From Apiosordaria backusii (lineage: Eukaryota; Ascomycota; Sordariomycetes; Sordariales; Lasiosphaeriaceae), in NCBI GenBank assembly GCA_030549205.1, contig JAUKTV010000009.1:186001-250000 (forward strand): a stretch of 64,000 bases of DNA. The letters run 5' to 3'. Position numbers and translations under genes: made by a program. Positions 44,303 through 55,700 of the stretch are shown piece after piece. The notes under the pieces are model-generated. The model worked only from the letters and a program-made list of their open reading frames with translations, searched no databases and was not told where the DNA came from. Every line of letters starts with the position of its first letter. The stretch's first letter is position 1.

Positions 44303-45285
44303 GGTGTTGCTCTGCGGTGGCAAGTTGTGGAATGAGATGTGACTTACAACATGACGGGCTAAAGTCCTTTGGTATGGTGTGGTAGATATTTGGAGGAATG
44401 GGCGAGGATAACTACACTGTTCCTTCCTCAAGATCAGGGTATCAAGGGGTGAGGGTGCTGAGCTTTCACAACGGAATGATATGTACAGGAATGGGTTAAT
44501 TCAGAAGTATCAGAATACAACAAATGCTAGGATCATCAATCGTTCGATTCAAAAGGGTTGAGTTAGGTGTACTGAATAAAGACAATGGTGGTGGTGATGC
44601 CCGCCCAGCGCACTGGTCTCTTGGTGTATATAGCAGCTGGCCATAAACGGGCGCTCATAGACGTCACTTTACATGTCAAGCTCAAGCTAGAGCAGTTACT
44701 TTCCCCAAGGCCTCTGAATCTCGCTGCCACAAAAACCCTTGGTGCAGATGTCGTCAGAGTTTTTTGGACGAGCGAGGGAGCCAGTGCGCTGTTATTAGAA
44801 CCTTGGCTTGATAACGAGTGAGTCCTTCTAGGACATTTCACAGTGGTATCCTGAACACATTTAATCCATCAAATAATCCCATACCTCGAACCTCGCAGAA
44901 TGTCTTTCAAGCTCTTAAGTTGTGTTAAACAAAGGATGCAGTCTAAGAACATGTGACGTCATCCCACCCAACCAGTCACTGCCCCACCAAAGCTCTGCTC
45001 AGATCGAAGATCATTCCCCACCACCACCCACCATCAACCACCTTCTCTGTTCTTGGCATCTATTGCCCATCACCAGACCAAGAACGATCACAAGACAAGA
45101 TGAAGGCAGGGTATCCCTCATGTGGTTTGTAATAAATTATCATTAGTTGTATACGTTCAAGCACAGAACTAACCCAAATTCTATCCCAAACACATCATCA
45201 TTGCAAGCCAAAATACATAGCCATTCATAACATCGTGATATCCGTCCTCCCTCTATTCCCCCGTCCTCAATAGCAGGATCCATGC
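44303..45285. other. Intergenic region upstream of PIL1
   Basis: About 980 bp, 5' of PIL1 and 3' of the His-rich gene. A short plus-strand frame (44585-44821) lacks coding character. Nothing else is seen. Confidence 0.45.
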
Positions 45286-45633
45286 TCAGTACCTCCTCGT
45301 CTCAACCCGACTAGTACTCCTCTCAATCTCCACCACCCTCTCCCCTCCACTCCGCCCTCTGCTCTCCCCCCTATAACTCGTCATGCTCGCCCTCGGGCTA
45401 GGTACTACAACCGTCGTTCTCGTCGGGGGGCACAGATACGCCCCGCTTGTTCTCGGTGAAGTGTGGTGATGGTGACGATGAGAAGAAGAATGATGATGAT
45501 GGTGGCGGCTGCTGCTTCTGCTGCCTCCGTGGTCGTGGTGGTGATGGTGATGGCTGTGCCTAGAGGAGGGCCGGGCGGGGACGATCTCCTCGTGGTAGTA
45601 GTATTTTTCTGTGGAGGGGGTTCCGAAGCACAT
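45286..45633 (-). CDS. Small histidine-rich protein of unknown function
   Basis: Single-exon frame of 115 residues beginning MCFGTPSTEKYYYHEEIVPA. The opening MCFG plus a YYYxEE(I/V)(V/I)PARP patch recurs in small filamentous-fungal proteins. The middle is an extreme His/Ser/Arg region: HSHHHHHHDHGG, RHHHHHSSS and HRHHHHTS. The C-terminus is Arg/Ser/Val-rich and ends RVETRRY. Such His runs could bind metal ions, but this is inference. An MCFG start could be a palmitoylation site (Cys2), also inference. No signal peptide. The gene is real by start, length and codon use, though the sequence is low complexity. Confidence 0.65.
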   Translation of the reverse strand: MCFGTPSTEKYYYHEEIVPARPSSRHSHHHHHHDHGGSRSSSRHHHHHSSSHRHHHHTSPRTSGAYLCPPTRTTVVVPSPRASMTSYRGESRGRSGGERVVEIERSTSRVETRRY

Positions 45634-46476
45634 CTTGTTTGTTTTGGTCCTTTTGCTGATTTATGGAGGTTGGTAGCTTGGCAAGTATTTGGTTGTGTAG
45701 GTAATGCGGTAAGGCCTGGGTGTTGCCAGTTGAAGCAAAGATAAATCAACCAAGTAGATTGAGGTAAGAATGAATACTTAGAGAGTGAGAAAAGAACTCC
45801 AAGACTGAAAAGAAAAGAAGCTCAGTTATAAACACCCATCCCCAAGAACTCCCAAGCCTCCAAGGTATCAACTGACCAATCCACCACCCCAAAATGTTCC
45901 TAAACCTGGGCAAAAGAAAAACAAGGCAGCATGCAGGGACCTCGAGGGACCCCTGACGCAGCTTGATGCAGCTCACATGCCTTGCTTAACTCGCTTCCGT
46001 GCTTCCCAACCCCCCATCACTCTTCTCAAAATAACACACTAGGGGACACAAACGTCTCATGGCCTTACAAAATACCCATACAAAAGTGACACCACATGAA
46101 TAATACGAATATGATCTTCAGCTCTTCCGCACAACAGCCGCAAATCAGTCACTGACCACGAGGGGAGTGAGGCGATGGAAAACAGCTGTGAACTAGTTGA
46201 TCATATTGTCCACGATGCTGTCCTTATTACACAACAATATGTAACAAGTAAAAAATAGAAATAATAGTTTGACAAGATAACCTCGAGAATCTTCTGTCAG
46301 TCAAAGAAGACATCAACCGAACAGTCGGTTCAACGGTGTCATGGTGCCACCCCACCACGATCCCGCCATCCCGCACTCAGCACTCAGGGTTCACCCCCAC
46401 TCCAAGATCTCCACCACAAAAATCGCAAAAAAGAGAATCTGAGTCAGATGCTGCTCCTGATTTCAAAGAGTATGAT
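45634..46476. other. Intergenic region between His-rich gene and tRNA-Val
   Basis: Presumed promoter of the His-rich gene at left; the rest shows no gene, repeat or motif I can support. Confidence 0.45.
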
Positions 46477-46550
46477 TGATTTCGTCCAGGCTCGAACTGG
46501 AGACCTTCAGTGTGTTAGACTGACGTGATAACCAACTACACCACGAAACC
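46477..46550 (-). tRNA. tRNA-Val (AAC)
   Basis: The minus strand folds as a complete 74 nt tRNA. Acceptor arm GGTTTCG pairs with CGAAATC plus discriminator A; anticodon arm TCAGT-CTAACAC-ACTGA has anticodon AAC, valine. T arm TCCAG-TTCGAGC-CTGGA. Internal promoter boxes are present: A box TGGTGTAGTTGG and a B box-like CCAGTTCGAGCC. No intron is present. Cytosolic type; it decodes GUU and, after A-to-I editing of position 34, GUC and GUA. Confidence 0.95.
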
Positions 46551-46810
46551 GTTGCTTGTTGTTGCAACATTTCACTCAGTTCTATTCTTATCAGACACCT
46601 AGCCTGGCCATCACTACGTTACGCAAAGATCATATTCACTGCTCTTTTCAGCACCCGACTCTTTCTATGACACAGCAATCACTTCATACAAATACACATT
46701 TGATTCGCCAGTTTACAAAGAGATATCAACACAACAACAAGAAATAACCTCAAAAATATAACCCCCACCCTTTTATATTATAACCCATCCTTCCCTTTTA
46801 TTTCCCCTTC

Positions 46811-48362
46811 TTATTTCTTAGAGACAGGAGCAGAGGCAAACTTCAACTCAATGTTTCCCACCAGCCAAACAGCCACGAAAAAGGCAATAGTGCTACTAAA
46901 GACAATAAATGGCTTGCGCAGGCTGGCCGACAGAGGGTAGTCGTATGAAACGACAAGCTCGCGGTCCCTGAAGTCATCCACCAGATTGCGCGCCTTGATC
47001 ACCAGCGCCGTCCGCCCAATCGTGTCCAAAAAGGTCTTGTGGATCTCGACGTCGGCGGAGCTGATGGATTGCGTGGGGATCGAGGTGACGTACTTGACGT
47101 TTCTGTACGCGCAAAATAGTCAGTAACTGGCCTATAAGGGGGGATTGAAGGTGAATAACGTACTCGGCACCCTCGGGCAGGATCACCCGCACCTCAACCT
47201 GCTCATACTCAACACCCTCGTTCTGCTTGGGACCCTCAAGGAAGGGCACATTCAGAACGAAGCCACCGCTGGCCGTCTTCCGGAGAAAGTTCTTGGCATC
47301 TGAGTTCCAACCGATCGTAAAGGGGTACTTCCAGCCACCAAAGACAGGGTAGCGGGGCTTGATCTCGAGAGAAGCCTCCCGCTTGTTGCTCCTGAATCGC
47401 GAGGTCGAAACATTTCCAATCACATCGGTGTAGTAGGGGTCGACGCTGCCAACACGGAGGGGGAACTTGAGCTCCTTGAGCGCATGGGTCGCTCCTTGCT
47501 GGTAGTACTGCGACTGCTGCCACTTGACCCGGTTGAAGAGGGACGAGAGGTTGGCACCGCGGTGGTAGAGCGTGTAGCGCTCCTCGAACGCAACATTCCC
47601 ACCCCAGTGGCTGACCTCAATGTCCCGCTCCAGGCGGGCGACGTGGGTCACAGGCCTGTTGAACTCAAACCGAACGCGGATAGGCTCGTAGGCGCCGGCG
47701 GGCTTCTCGTCGAATGGGCCATAGGTAAGCTTCGAGCCCTGCTTCTGGGGGAATTCCTTGATATCGCCGCTGCCTGGGATCTTCGTGTAGTCGGGGATGT
47801 TGCCTGACGGGAACTTGACTTCCGTCTTTTGCTTCGAGGTGGTGTAAACTGAAGGCACGTAGGCAGAGAAGGTGTATGTGAGGAACTGTTGCTCCTCCTG
47901 CTTGATAGCAGCAGGGAGAGGGGAGTAGGCTTTGAGGATGTAATAGCTGATGCCCAGTGTCTGCTGTGCGCCAGGCGCGAGGGGTTTGGGAAGTCGGATG
48001 CGGAGGTACTGGGTGTCACTTTCTGGGTCGAATTCGACGTTCTCGGCAACAAATGGTCCAGCGATGGTGTCCTTGCGGTCCTTTACCTCGACGCCGCCGA
48101 GGCGCGAGATTTGATCGGCCGTGAAGGGCAGGTAGTATTCATCCTGGGCCTTCTTGTCGATATTCTCTACCACCACATTGATATTCTCCTTGACGTAATT
48201 CTTCTCGACCGAGATGACGTGGACGAGGTTGGCGTTCTTGAAGACCTGTGGGGGCTTGAAGGTGGATGGGAGTGTTGATTTGGAGCTGCCCTTGTCTGAG
48301 CTGGCGGCCGAAGCTAGCGACAGCAGCGAAAGAAGGGCAGAGAAGACTGCTGATGTCTTCAT
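46811..48362 (-). CDS. OST1: Ost1, ribophorin I subunit of oligosaccharyltransferase
   Basis: Two exons, 48362-47164 and 47102-46811, across a 61 nt intron (donor gtacgt, acceptor cag), giving 496 residues. Start at MKTSAVFSALLSLLSLASAA, a cleavable ER signal peptide; an in-frame ATG 63 bases upstream would spoil it. The exon 1 body is luminal with motifs typical of ribophorin I (YTFSAYVPSVYTTSKQKT, EVSHWGGNVAFEERYTL). The junction reads LPEGAENVKYV. One transmembrane helix lies near the C-terminus (FIVFSSTIAFFVAVWLVGN), followed by a short cytosolic tail ending SAPVSKK; the KxKxx/KK-like end resembles an ER retrieval signal (inference). Family knowledge: Ost1 is an essential subunit of the OST complex that transfers the glycan from dolichol to Asn-X-Ser/Thr in the ER lumen. 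Confidence 0.95.
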
Positions 48363-49054
48363 CTTGTAAAAGCAAACAGCGAGACGGTCATGAATAACAT
48401 GCGCCCGCCAATTGAAGAATCTCACGAGAGAAATTAGCTGTCGACTTGTTGGAGCCTCAGACCCTCCTGAGCATCACCGTGGCCTTCTGCCAAACAGCTT
48501 GTCTCCAAAAAGCTTACGTTGCTGAAACACCCCTGTCCGCTTGACAGCTGGACCCACTATCTTCCCCACAGGGCTTGTGGAGCGTTGAAAGTGGAAGCCA
48601 AGGGAGCCAAACTCGGAGCCAGGAGCGCCGTTTTCCGACGGCATGCTTACATAACATCATCTTGTGTAAGTCGACATTCCTGTCACATCCGCTCAACTCC
48701 TCGAATCCAACCAGATCGCCCTTTGTATGGATCTTTCCTACCTAATCATATTGTTGTTAGTTTCAGGCGACTTGACAGAGAACAGTCAGAAATTATGAGG
48801 CCGCCAGCTTCAACCCTTCCCTTAACCCTCTCATCTCACAGAGCCGTGGCTTCCATCATGACAGAGCTTCCCTTAGACGGAAGGAACTCATACTGGGATC
48901 CAGAATGAACTGGCAGGGGCTCTCTCTGCGACTTCCTCGGCACTTTTTTGCCAAATCTCTCGAAAAACACACACCAGAATTATACCCAGGCATTCGACAA
49001 GCCCATACTTAATTCACCGTCATCACTCGTTCTGCGTACATTCGTTCAAACAGT
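48363..49054. other. Divergent region between OST1 and the FFL-repeat locus
   Basis: 692 bp. Contains the OST1 promoter at left. No assigned motif. Confidence 0.4.
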
Positions 49055-50403
49055 ATGAACATCAACATTCCCACATTTCCGCGCCAGCAACCCCTTAGTC
49101 TCTTAGGTACCCAGTTGAATATCTTAACGAAGAATCAGAAGGCCTCGAAGAAACGCAAGGTGAAGAAAGACAAGCACTCGAGCATCCCATGGAGGACCTT
49201 ACCGAAGCATCAAAATCCCCCGACCGTGGGCATCCACCTCTACCTCAAATCAAAGAGCCCCTCCCTATTCCAAGAGTTGAAGCCCAAAATTGGGGAAGCA
49301 TTACAACCTGAAACCTGTGACGAGTTTGGTGATCGTCGATGGTTCGCAAAGGGAACATATGGCGACATCATGGAGTAGCGCTCACACGTCAAGGTTGGCG
49401 AATCCCCCGAAAGGGAAGAGCCTCTTGAGGAAGACAAGTCATCGGAATCAGACAAGTCATCGGATTCAGAGAAACCACCGTCAGAGGAACCACCGTCAGA
49501 GGAACCACCGTCAGAGGAACCACCGCCAGAGGAACCACCGCCAGAGAAACTGCCGTCAGAGAACCCGCCTTCGGAGAAAGAGCTCTCAACGAGACAACCC
49601 TCGGAGAGAGAGCCATCTGAGAAAGAACTTGAGAAAGCAGAGTCTGTAAAAGCAGAGTCTGAAAAGGCAGGAAAGGCGAAGGCTACATATGCAGGAGAAG
49701 CAAGGTCTGAAGGCGCAGGCAAGGCAAGGTCTGAAATCGCAGAAAATTCAAGGTGTGAAGTTTCCGGAAAGGCAAGATCCGAAACGGCAAGGTTAGCAGG
49801 GACGAGCTCCGAGAGGGCAGAGCCCAAGCAAAGGACGCTTGAGCCAGCGCAGCTCACGGACCAGAATCTCAAGCTACTGAACCCCCCGAACCAACACCGG
49901 AAGTGGCCAGGGAACTGAATACCGGCGCGGCCGAATGGCTTGACCAAGGAACTCCAGCAGGGAACGCAGCCCAAATCAACACATGGTTCTCTTCCGTATT
50001 AGCTGCTGGAGGCAGGTATTCCAAGACGGGATCCTTAGCAGCAGGGGAGTCCTCAAACTACCGTTCACGGTTCTCAGAGCACAGCCATCCCTTGTCATCG
50101 GACCCGCTTCATGTAAAGACTGAGTCTGCGCCGGCATCGACACCGGCAGAGAAAAGAAACATTCGAATTGAAAACTGGTGCGAGGTGGTAATTGCCGAGG
50201 GAAATGTTCCCCCTAGCACTCGCGGAGAGGGTTCCCCCGAAGGGCAAACCGCAGAAGGACAACCCGCAGAAGGACAACCCGAAAAAGAGGAAGAACGACC
50301 GCTCTCGGGATCTGCTCACTCGGAAGAAAGACAGCTAAACGACTCGAGAGGTTACTGCTCGAAATCGATATCCACTGGGGAGGTCGTAGAGACCGCATTG
50401 TAG
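49055..50403 (+). pseudogene. Interrupted 5' part of an unrecognised repeat-rich locus
   Basis: ATG 49055 opens a frame (MNINIPTFPRQQPLS, with the basic patch KKRKVKK) that meets TAG at 49376 after GTYGDIME, then stays open in the same frame to TGA at 49914: RSHVKVGESPER, an EEPPS repeat, and an acidic KAES/ARSE region. Before that point another frame becomes coding-like (TEPPEPTPEVARELNTGAAEW, from about 49850) and runs to TAG at 50401 through EGQPAEGQP repeats; from there the same frame continues as the 3' part. Between about 50335 and 50453 a third frame looks more protein-like (LEIDIHWGGRRDRIV, LPDEALACVQH). Either the gene is decayed, or introns or assembly indels were missed. Both TAGs could derive from CAG by one C-to-T change. 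No family recognised. Confidence 0.45.
49468..49562 (+). repeat. 15-bp tandem repeat coding EEPPS
   Basis: About six copies of gaggaaccaccgtca and close variants (the first and last diverge). In the frame of 49379-49916 it reads EEPPS / EEPPP. Sequence seen directly. Confidence 0.85.
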
Positions 50404-50454
50404 CGAGTGCAGTGCAGGACCTTCCCGACGAAGCCCTCGCCTGCGTTCAACACG

Positions 50455-51237
50455 ATGCTGGAGCATGCAATCAAGGTGTTGTTGGAGGAAAAGGAGCCCG
50501 TGCCAACGGTTTTGATAAATCGTAGGTATGAAGAGTCGAGCGGAGATGGATCGGACAAAAGTACTGGATACTTGGACTTTTTTCTGGATGAAACAGACAT
50601 TGATCGACGAGGCGACAGTAGGTCTCACAGTCACGCCAGTGGTTCGGGCCATGCCAGTGGTTCGGGACATGCCAGCGGTTCGGGACATGCCACTTCTGGA
50701 GGAGGTGCGAGTGGTGGGGGAGATGCGGGCGGTGGTGGATCAGATCTGAGTATTAGCTATAGTGACTTTTTCTTGACTTCGGAAGCGGGTGGTGAAGACC
50801 AGGTCAGTGATCCAGGAGAATCGAGTTTAACTGGATGGTTTCAAACCCTTCGCCACGTGTACTTTTTTCTAGGAGGAGAAGCGGGAGGTGAAGGCCAGGC
50901 TAGCGATCAAGGTCAATCCAGCGGAGGTGGGTTGGATTTCAGTATTGGGTATAGTGACTTTTTCCTGGATGACGAAGCCGGGGGTGGAGGCCAGGCCAGT
51001 GACCAAGCCCAGACCAGTGATCAAGGGCAGGCAAGTGGTGGAGGAGAGGCAAGTGGTGGAGGAGAGGCAAGTGGTGGAGGAGAGGCGAGCGGAAATGGAG
51101 TGGGTCAAAACCTCCGCCACGTTTACTTCTTTCTGGAAGAGAACCGGGGTGATGAAGGAGGTGCAGGCGGAGATGGATCAGATGGATCAGATGGATCAGA
51201 TCCGGGTATCAGCTACGAGGACTTCTTTCTGAATTGA
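50455..51237 (+). CDS. FFL-motif repeat protein, unrecognised (3' part of the locus)
   Basis: Open frame to TGA 51235, counted from the first ATG 50455 (MLEHAIKVLLEEKEPVPTVL); the frame is open back to a TAG at 50401. About 260 residues. After a short helical head it is Gly/Ser/Asp/Glu-rich and disordered, punctuated by six aromatic motifs: GYLDFFL, ISYSDFFL, LRHVYFFL, IGYSDFFL, LRHVYFFL and ISYEDFFLN at the very end. From unit 2 on, the Y(S/E)DFFL and RHVYFFL types alternate, and units 2-4 are followed by a related acidic segment (EAGGE-Q-SD). No signal peptide and no KR/KEX sites. Short tandem repeats (HASGSG, GEASGG, GSD) fill the spacers. Function unknown; the periodic motif suggests repeated short binding sites (inference). 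Confidence 0.55.
   Translation: MLEHAIKVLLEEKEPVPTVLINRRYEESSGDGSDKSTGYLDFFLDETDIDRRGDSRSHSHASGSGHASGSGHASGSGHATSGGGASGGGDAGGGGSDLSISYSDFFLTSEAGGEDQVSDPGESSLTGWFQTLRHVYFFLGGEAGGEGQASDQGQSSGGGLDFSIGYSDFFLDDEAGGGGQASDQAQTSDQGQASGGGEASGGGEASGGGEASGNGVGQNLRHVYFFLEENRGDEGGAGGDGSDGSDGSDPGISYEDFFLN
50631..50694 (+). repeat. 18-bp tandem repeat coding HASGSG
   Basis: Three and a half near-identical copies of catgccagtggttcggga, in frame with the FFL-repeat protein. Confidence 0.85.
51031..51091 (+). repeat. 18-bp tandem repeat coding GEASGG
   Basis: Three perfect copies and one partial copy of gcaagtggtggaggagag between FFL units 4 and 5, in frame. Confidence 0.85.
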
Positions 51238-52783
51238 GCGAAGACCACATGTCCCGGTACAGGCAGAGGCTTGTCCGTCCTGAGCCAACCATCAACCCCC
51301 TGTTTCTCTTCTTCACGTCCAAAAAGGAGGTAAACATCACAGGCACATCCTGAGACAGAGGGCAGACAGCGTTGTCAGTTTCAAGCGGATTTGTTAGCTA
51401 GTAACAATCTCTCAAGCGGCTTCAATACATACTTTCCACAATCGCCACTTCTCTGATCTTGCATTTCATGGCTGTTTTGTGACCGACCGATTGATTGCCT
51501 ACATGTATTCATTTGGGCTGCCGGAAAGCTAGAGAACTAACCCATCAACTCTGAGACTGACACACACACACACATATACACATATCCCTCCACGATGATA
51601 GGCAATAACCTACTGAACCGCAGAGTACCTCTCAACGTACGCAACAGGCTTTCACTCAATCGAGAACAGAATCAGCCAACCCACCACAATCCCCAACTTT
51701 GAATCCGCTCAACCATAATGAACACCATCAGTGCACATAGAGCCCGGCATAAACACCTACAACAGGGTGCAGCGCCACATATCCCCGACATCCATCCACC
51801 GACAGTGTGATTCAGAAATAATTCTGCTAGCACGAGTACTCACGGTGACTAGCTCACTACCGTATATACAAACCTCGGCCTTCTGGTACATACATATCTC
51901 AACCACACTGCAGCTCACAATACAATCACAAGCGACTCAATTCAACGCGAGCCAGCACCACAACATGATTGAACCACCAGACACTAAAACACGCACAATC
52001 CCAAGAGTGAGCTTTTCTCAAAGCGAGCAAAAAATGACGATTGTGCGAACACGCTCGAATTAAAACTAACAAACAGAACATTTTTGGCTTCTACAAAAGG
52101 AAGTACGGTGAAGTGGTATCATAGATAATATAGGTAGGTAGATAAACATCTTTTGCTTTTTTTCAGATCAAAAAGCCCAAGTGGACAACGAGATAGGAAA
52201 CAAAAGGGTAAACAGCAAAATGACAGCAAATGACAACAGCTAATAACATTAACTAATAACCAGTGCAACAACTAACTTTGTTGCAAACGACTCAGAGAAA
52301 AAAAAAGCAAAAAGGTGGTATATTACGAGTACGATTCTAGGGATTAATCTCCCCTCCCCTCTTTTGTGGTAGGTTGGTATCATCCCATCTCATCCATCTC
52401 AAACAAGAACAGAAGAAAAAAGAGCAACTGAAAACAACAGCAAAGAAGCAAAACAGGTCTGGTTGTTGTGGTCGGAGAACATAAACATGACTGGGTAATA
52501 TGAGTGTGTGTGTGTGTGTGTGTGTGTTGTGTACACCAAAAAAAGTATTGATATGCCGGTGGAGAATCTCTCACTCCAATCTTGCTTCAATGTAGAGAAG
52601 AAATTTTTCTTTGCTTTTTACCCCTTCCGTCCTTTTCAGTCTATGGGGCTCGATGGTGGTGGTGGTGCTCCGTGATTATGGTAGGTAGTAAAGATATTGG
52701 CGATTCATTACGGAGGTCCTCTCCATTTGGGAAAACTCTGCCCTTCGCCGGGATTTGATTGGGAAACCGCAACTGTATCGCTC
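51238..52783. other. Intergenic region with microsatellites
   Basis: 1.5 kb between the FFL locus and the MSB1 3' end. Contains a CA/TA tract near 51560-51585, a (TG) run at about 52504-52527, and taggtaggtag near 52130. No gene is supported. Confidence 0.5.
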
Positions 52784-55700
52784 CTAACGACGGATTGGGG
52801 GCGGCGGTGAACGGGCACCTGGTCCTCCCATTCCTTCCTGATTGCTAGTCAACTCGGCCACTCTGGCCTTGATGCGGGCTACGCGAGACTCGATTGCTGG
52901 AGAATACGTTAGATTTGATCATATTTTGAGGGTGCACAAGATAACTTACTCTCTTCACCACTAGTATCCTCATCACCTTCATCCTTCCTGGCAAACCTGG
53001 GGGCAGGTCTCCGCATCTCTGGCGCCGCTGGAGAGGCCGGGGAACCTGGGCCGCGCTGAGCCGCCCGCTCAGCAGCGTTCTTACGAATCTGAGCCCAGCG
53101 ATCCATCGCCTCAGGTACGGTGCGTTCGGGCACTGGCAGCTGGCGAATAACTGGTGCCGGAGGGGGGGCAGCCGCCTCTTGCTTGGGAGCCTGCGGCAAC
53201 GCTGGTGATGGCAGAGGCGAACGAGACGAGTGGCGGGCAATGGGAGGGGGCACGGCATCATCAGTGTCAGTATCCTCTCCATCAGGAATGAAGGCAGGCT
53301 GGTCAAGGAGGGGGCCTTGATCGAAGCGCGAGAACTCCTCCTTGGCCGCAGCAGCATCCCTCGTGTTAACACGGGACACCTCCTCGTGGACGGACGGCTC
53401 GTAGGTAGGTTCAGCCTCAGGCTCAGGGGTAGCAGCCACTGGGGCAGGAGCAGGGGCGGCAACAGGGGCCGACGGAGGAGGAACTGCCTTGCGAGCAGGA
53501 GGGGCCTCCTGCTTTTGAGGCTGCTCAGGGGCGGCGGCCGAGGCAGGGGTAGGGGCAGCAGTAGGGGACGCAAGCATTGCGTTGATTTGCTCGGGAGCGC
53601 TCTCGGGGATCTTGGACGACCTCCGAGCGCGACCGAACAGTTTCCTAAACCCGCCGGCAGAGGTAGGGCTCTTCGTCAGCTCCTTGTGAAGCTTATTCTG
53701 CTTCTTCTCAGCGCTATCAGGCTCAGGCGACACCATTTGCTCACGAGCTAGCTCCATGCTGGTGACCTGATCCTTGGGTGGCGGCACTGGTGTGCTACGG
53801 CCTGCATCGGATGCTCGTTCGACTGGGTGAACATCTTTGGGTGCTTCCAATTCCTTTTCTGCAGCCCTTGGGGTCTCTGGGGTCGGTGTTTCAGTACGAG
53901 GAGCAACAGTAGCGGGCGCGGGAATAGTAATCGGGGCGGGCTGGGGTGGCGATGTTGACTTGGGGGGCAGCTGAGGAGGACGCTCGTTGCCGTTGGTAGC
54001 AGGGGCGGCGTTTCCGTTGACGCTCGAAGCTGTACTTCCACCCCGACCAGCATTGCTATCTGCCAGGTAGGCCCCCCGAATCGCGTCCTTGTCATACTTG
54101 TTTGCCCACTTAACAGCCGGAGATGCCTCGTTCAAGATGCTCGCTTGTAGTGTAAACACACTGTTGGTCTTCTCACGCATGTAGTCGGCATCGCTCCTCC
54201 CTCGTCGCTCCGCGATCTGGGGCTGTGCCTTTTGCCTTTCCTGGGCCTGGAGCTGCTGTGCAGCTGCCTGAATCTTGGCTTGCTGGTCAGGGCCGATGCT
54301 CGTCTTGCTGAAGCCCATGGTCGAGCTCGTGTTCAGGTAGTTATCACCCTTCTCCAGACCATGCTTTCCTGCCGTAGACTTTCTCCTGTTCAAGCCAGAA
54401 GTCTTTCCACGACGAGTCCAGCTAAAGAACCCCTTCTTCTCTGCGATGTAAGCTCCCTCTGCCGGATCAGGGGCAGCGCCCTTGACGACTTCCTCCATGA
54501 CCAACCAGCGGCCGTCTCGAATAATGGTCTCAATCACGGCACAGCGACCGAAAGTAGACTTCCTCTCCGAAGTCTCCTCAGGGGCCAAACTAGTCAACCA
54601 AACCCACCAGAAAGCATCATCAAGATCGAAGCGGGTGATGCTAGCGAGCTCGCCAGGTTCAAGATGGTTTTCATTTTCGAGTCTCGGTCGGTGGGACTGC
54701 GAGCTGCGTTGCCGAAGGTTTGTTTCAATGGGAGGTAGAACCTTGTCCGGTGGCAACAAGTGACTTGAGTTGTTCTTCTCGTCAACAAACCCTGATGACA
54801 GGAAGTCGGCCCAAGACGGGGTGGTTGGCCGCCCCAAGTCGTTACCAGAGGCGGGTGTGTTGCGCATTCCCTGCTGTCGTTTTTGGATCACCAGTGAATC
54901 GTCCAACTCGTCCTCCTCTTCCAACGCGCTCGCAAACCCAATATCTTCGAACCGAGACCACGAAGCATCACGAAGACTGGTGGAGTGTTTTGAACTCGAA
55001 ACGGCCTGTGACTGGTTCGCGGCAGAGATCGCCCTAAGAACTCTGACGCACTCCTGAGTCAAAGCCTTGATAGGGTCTTCGTACTCAGACCACTGCTTCA
55101 GAGCCCGGTCGTCGTCACGATACTGGAAGTGGTTGGCTCGTCGCAAAAGGGCAAACGGTGTTGGTGAAACAGTGTCAACAATCATGGCAACCCTGTAGGT
55201 CGATGTTTGTAAGAGATGGGGCCTTTGCGGCGGGTATTCGGTCTCCTGAAGAAGCTTCTGCAACGACATGGGCAACAGAGAAATGCCGCCAAGCACTGGT
55301 TCTGGTGCAAGGGAACGAAGGTATGCAAAGAATAGATGGCTTGTGGCATCGGCAGCCCTGGTACGCAGTCAGTAAACCCCACATCTTCACAATCTACACC
55401 GACCGCCAAACACTTACTTGAGCCATGCCTTGTACGCGCCCTCAAATCCATTGGCCTTGTCAGCCTCGGTCTGCTCAAAAGCCCACCATGCAGCCATCCG
55501 TGAGAGCTTGCGCCCGCCGAACCCGTTCGTCTTTCCATGAGCGGCAATTGCCGACAGCAGGTCGAAAAAGTGAAAAACGATTTGCGCCTGCGCCTTCTTG
55601 TTCTCAAAGCTGAGCGGAATAAATGTCTTGAATGAGTCTCTGGCCAAGTTCGAGTCTTGCTCTCCCAGACTGAACAGCTCGTACGAGTCCCATCCTACCA

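Noticed and set aside
49376..49378. Programmed stop-codon readthrough at the two TAGs of the FFL locus
   Set aside because: The bases after both TAGs (CGC, CGA) do not match known readthrough contexts such as a following CUA or CAA RYYA, so decay or error is the simpler explanation.
49240..49974. 244-residue minus-strand frame over the EEPPS repeat region
   Set aside because: It stays open because the 15-bp repeat is stop-free in every frame; the product is a Ser/Gly/Asp run with no domain. The plus strand has better coding features, although this locus is uncertain on both strands.
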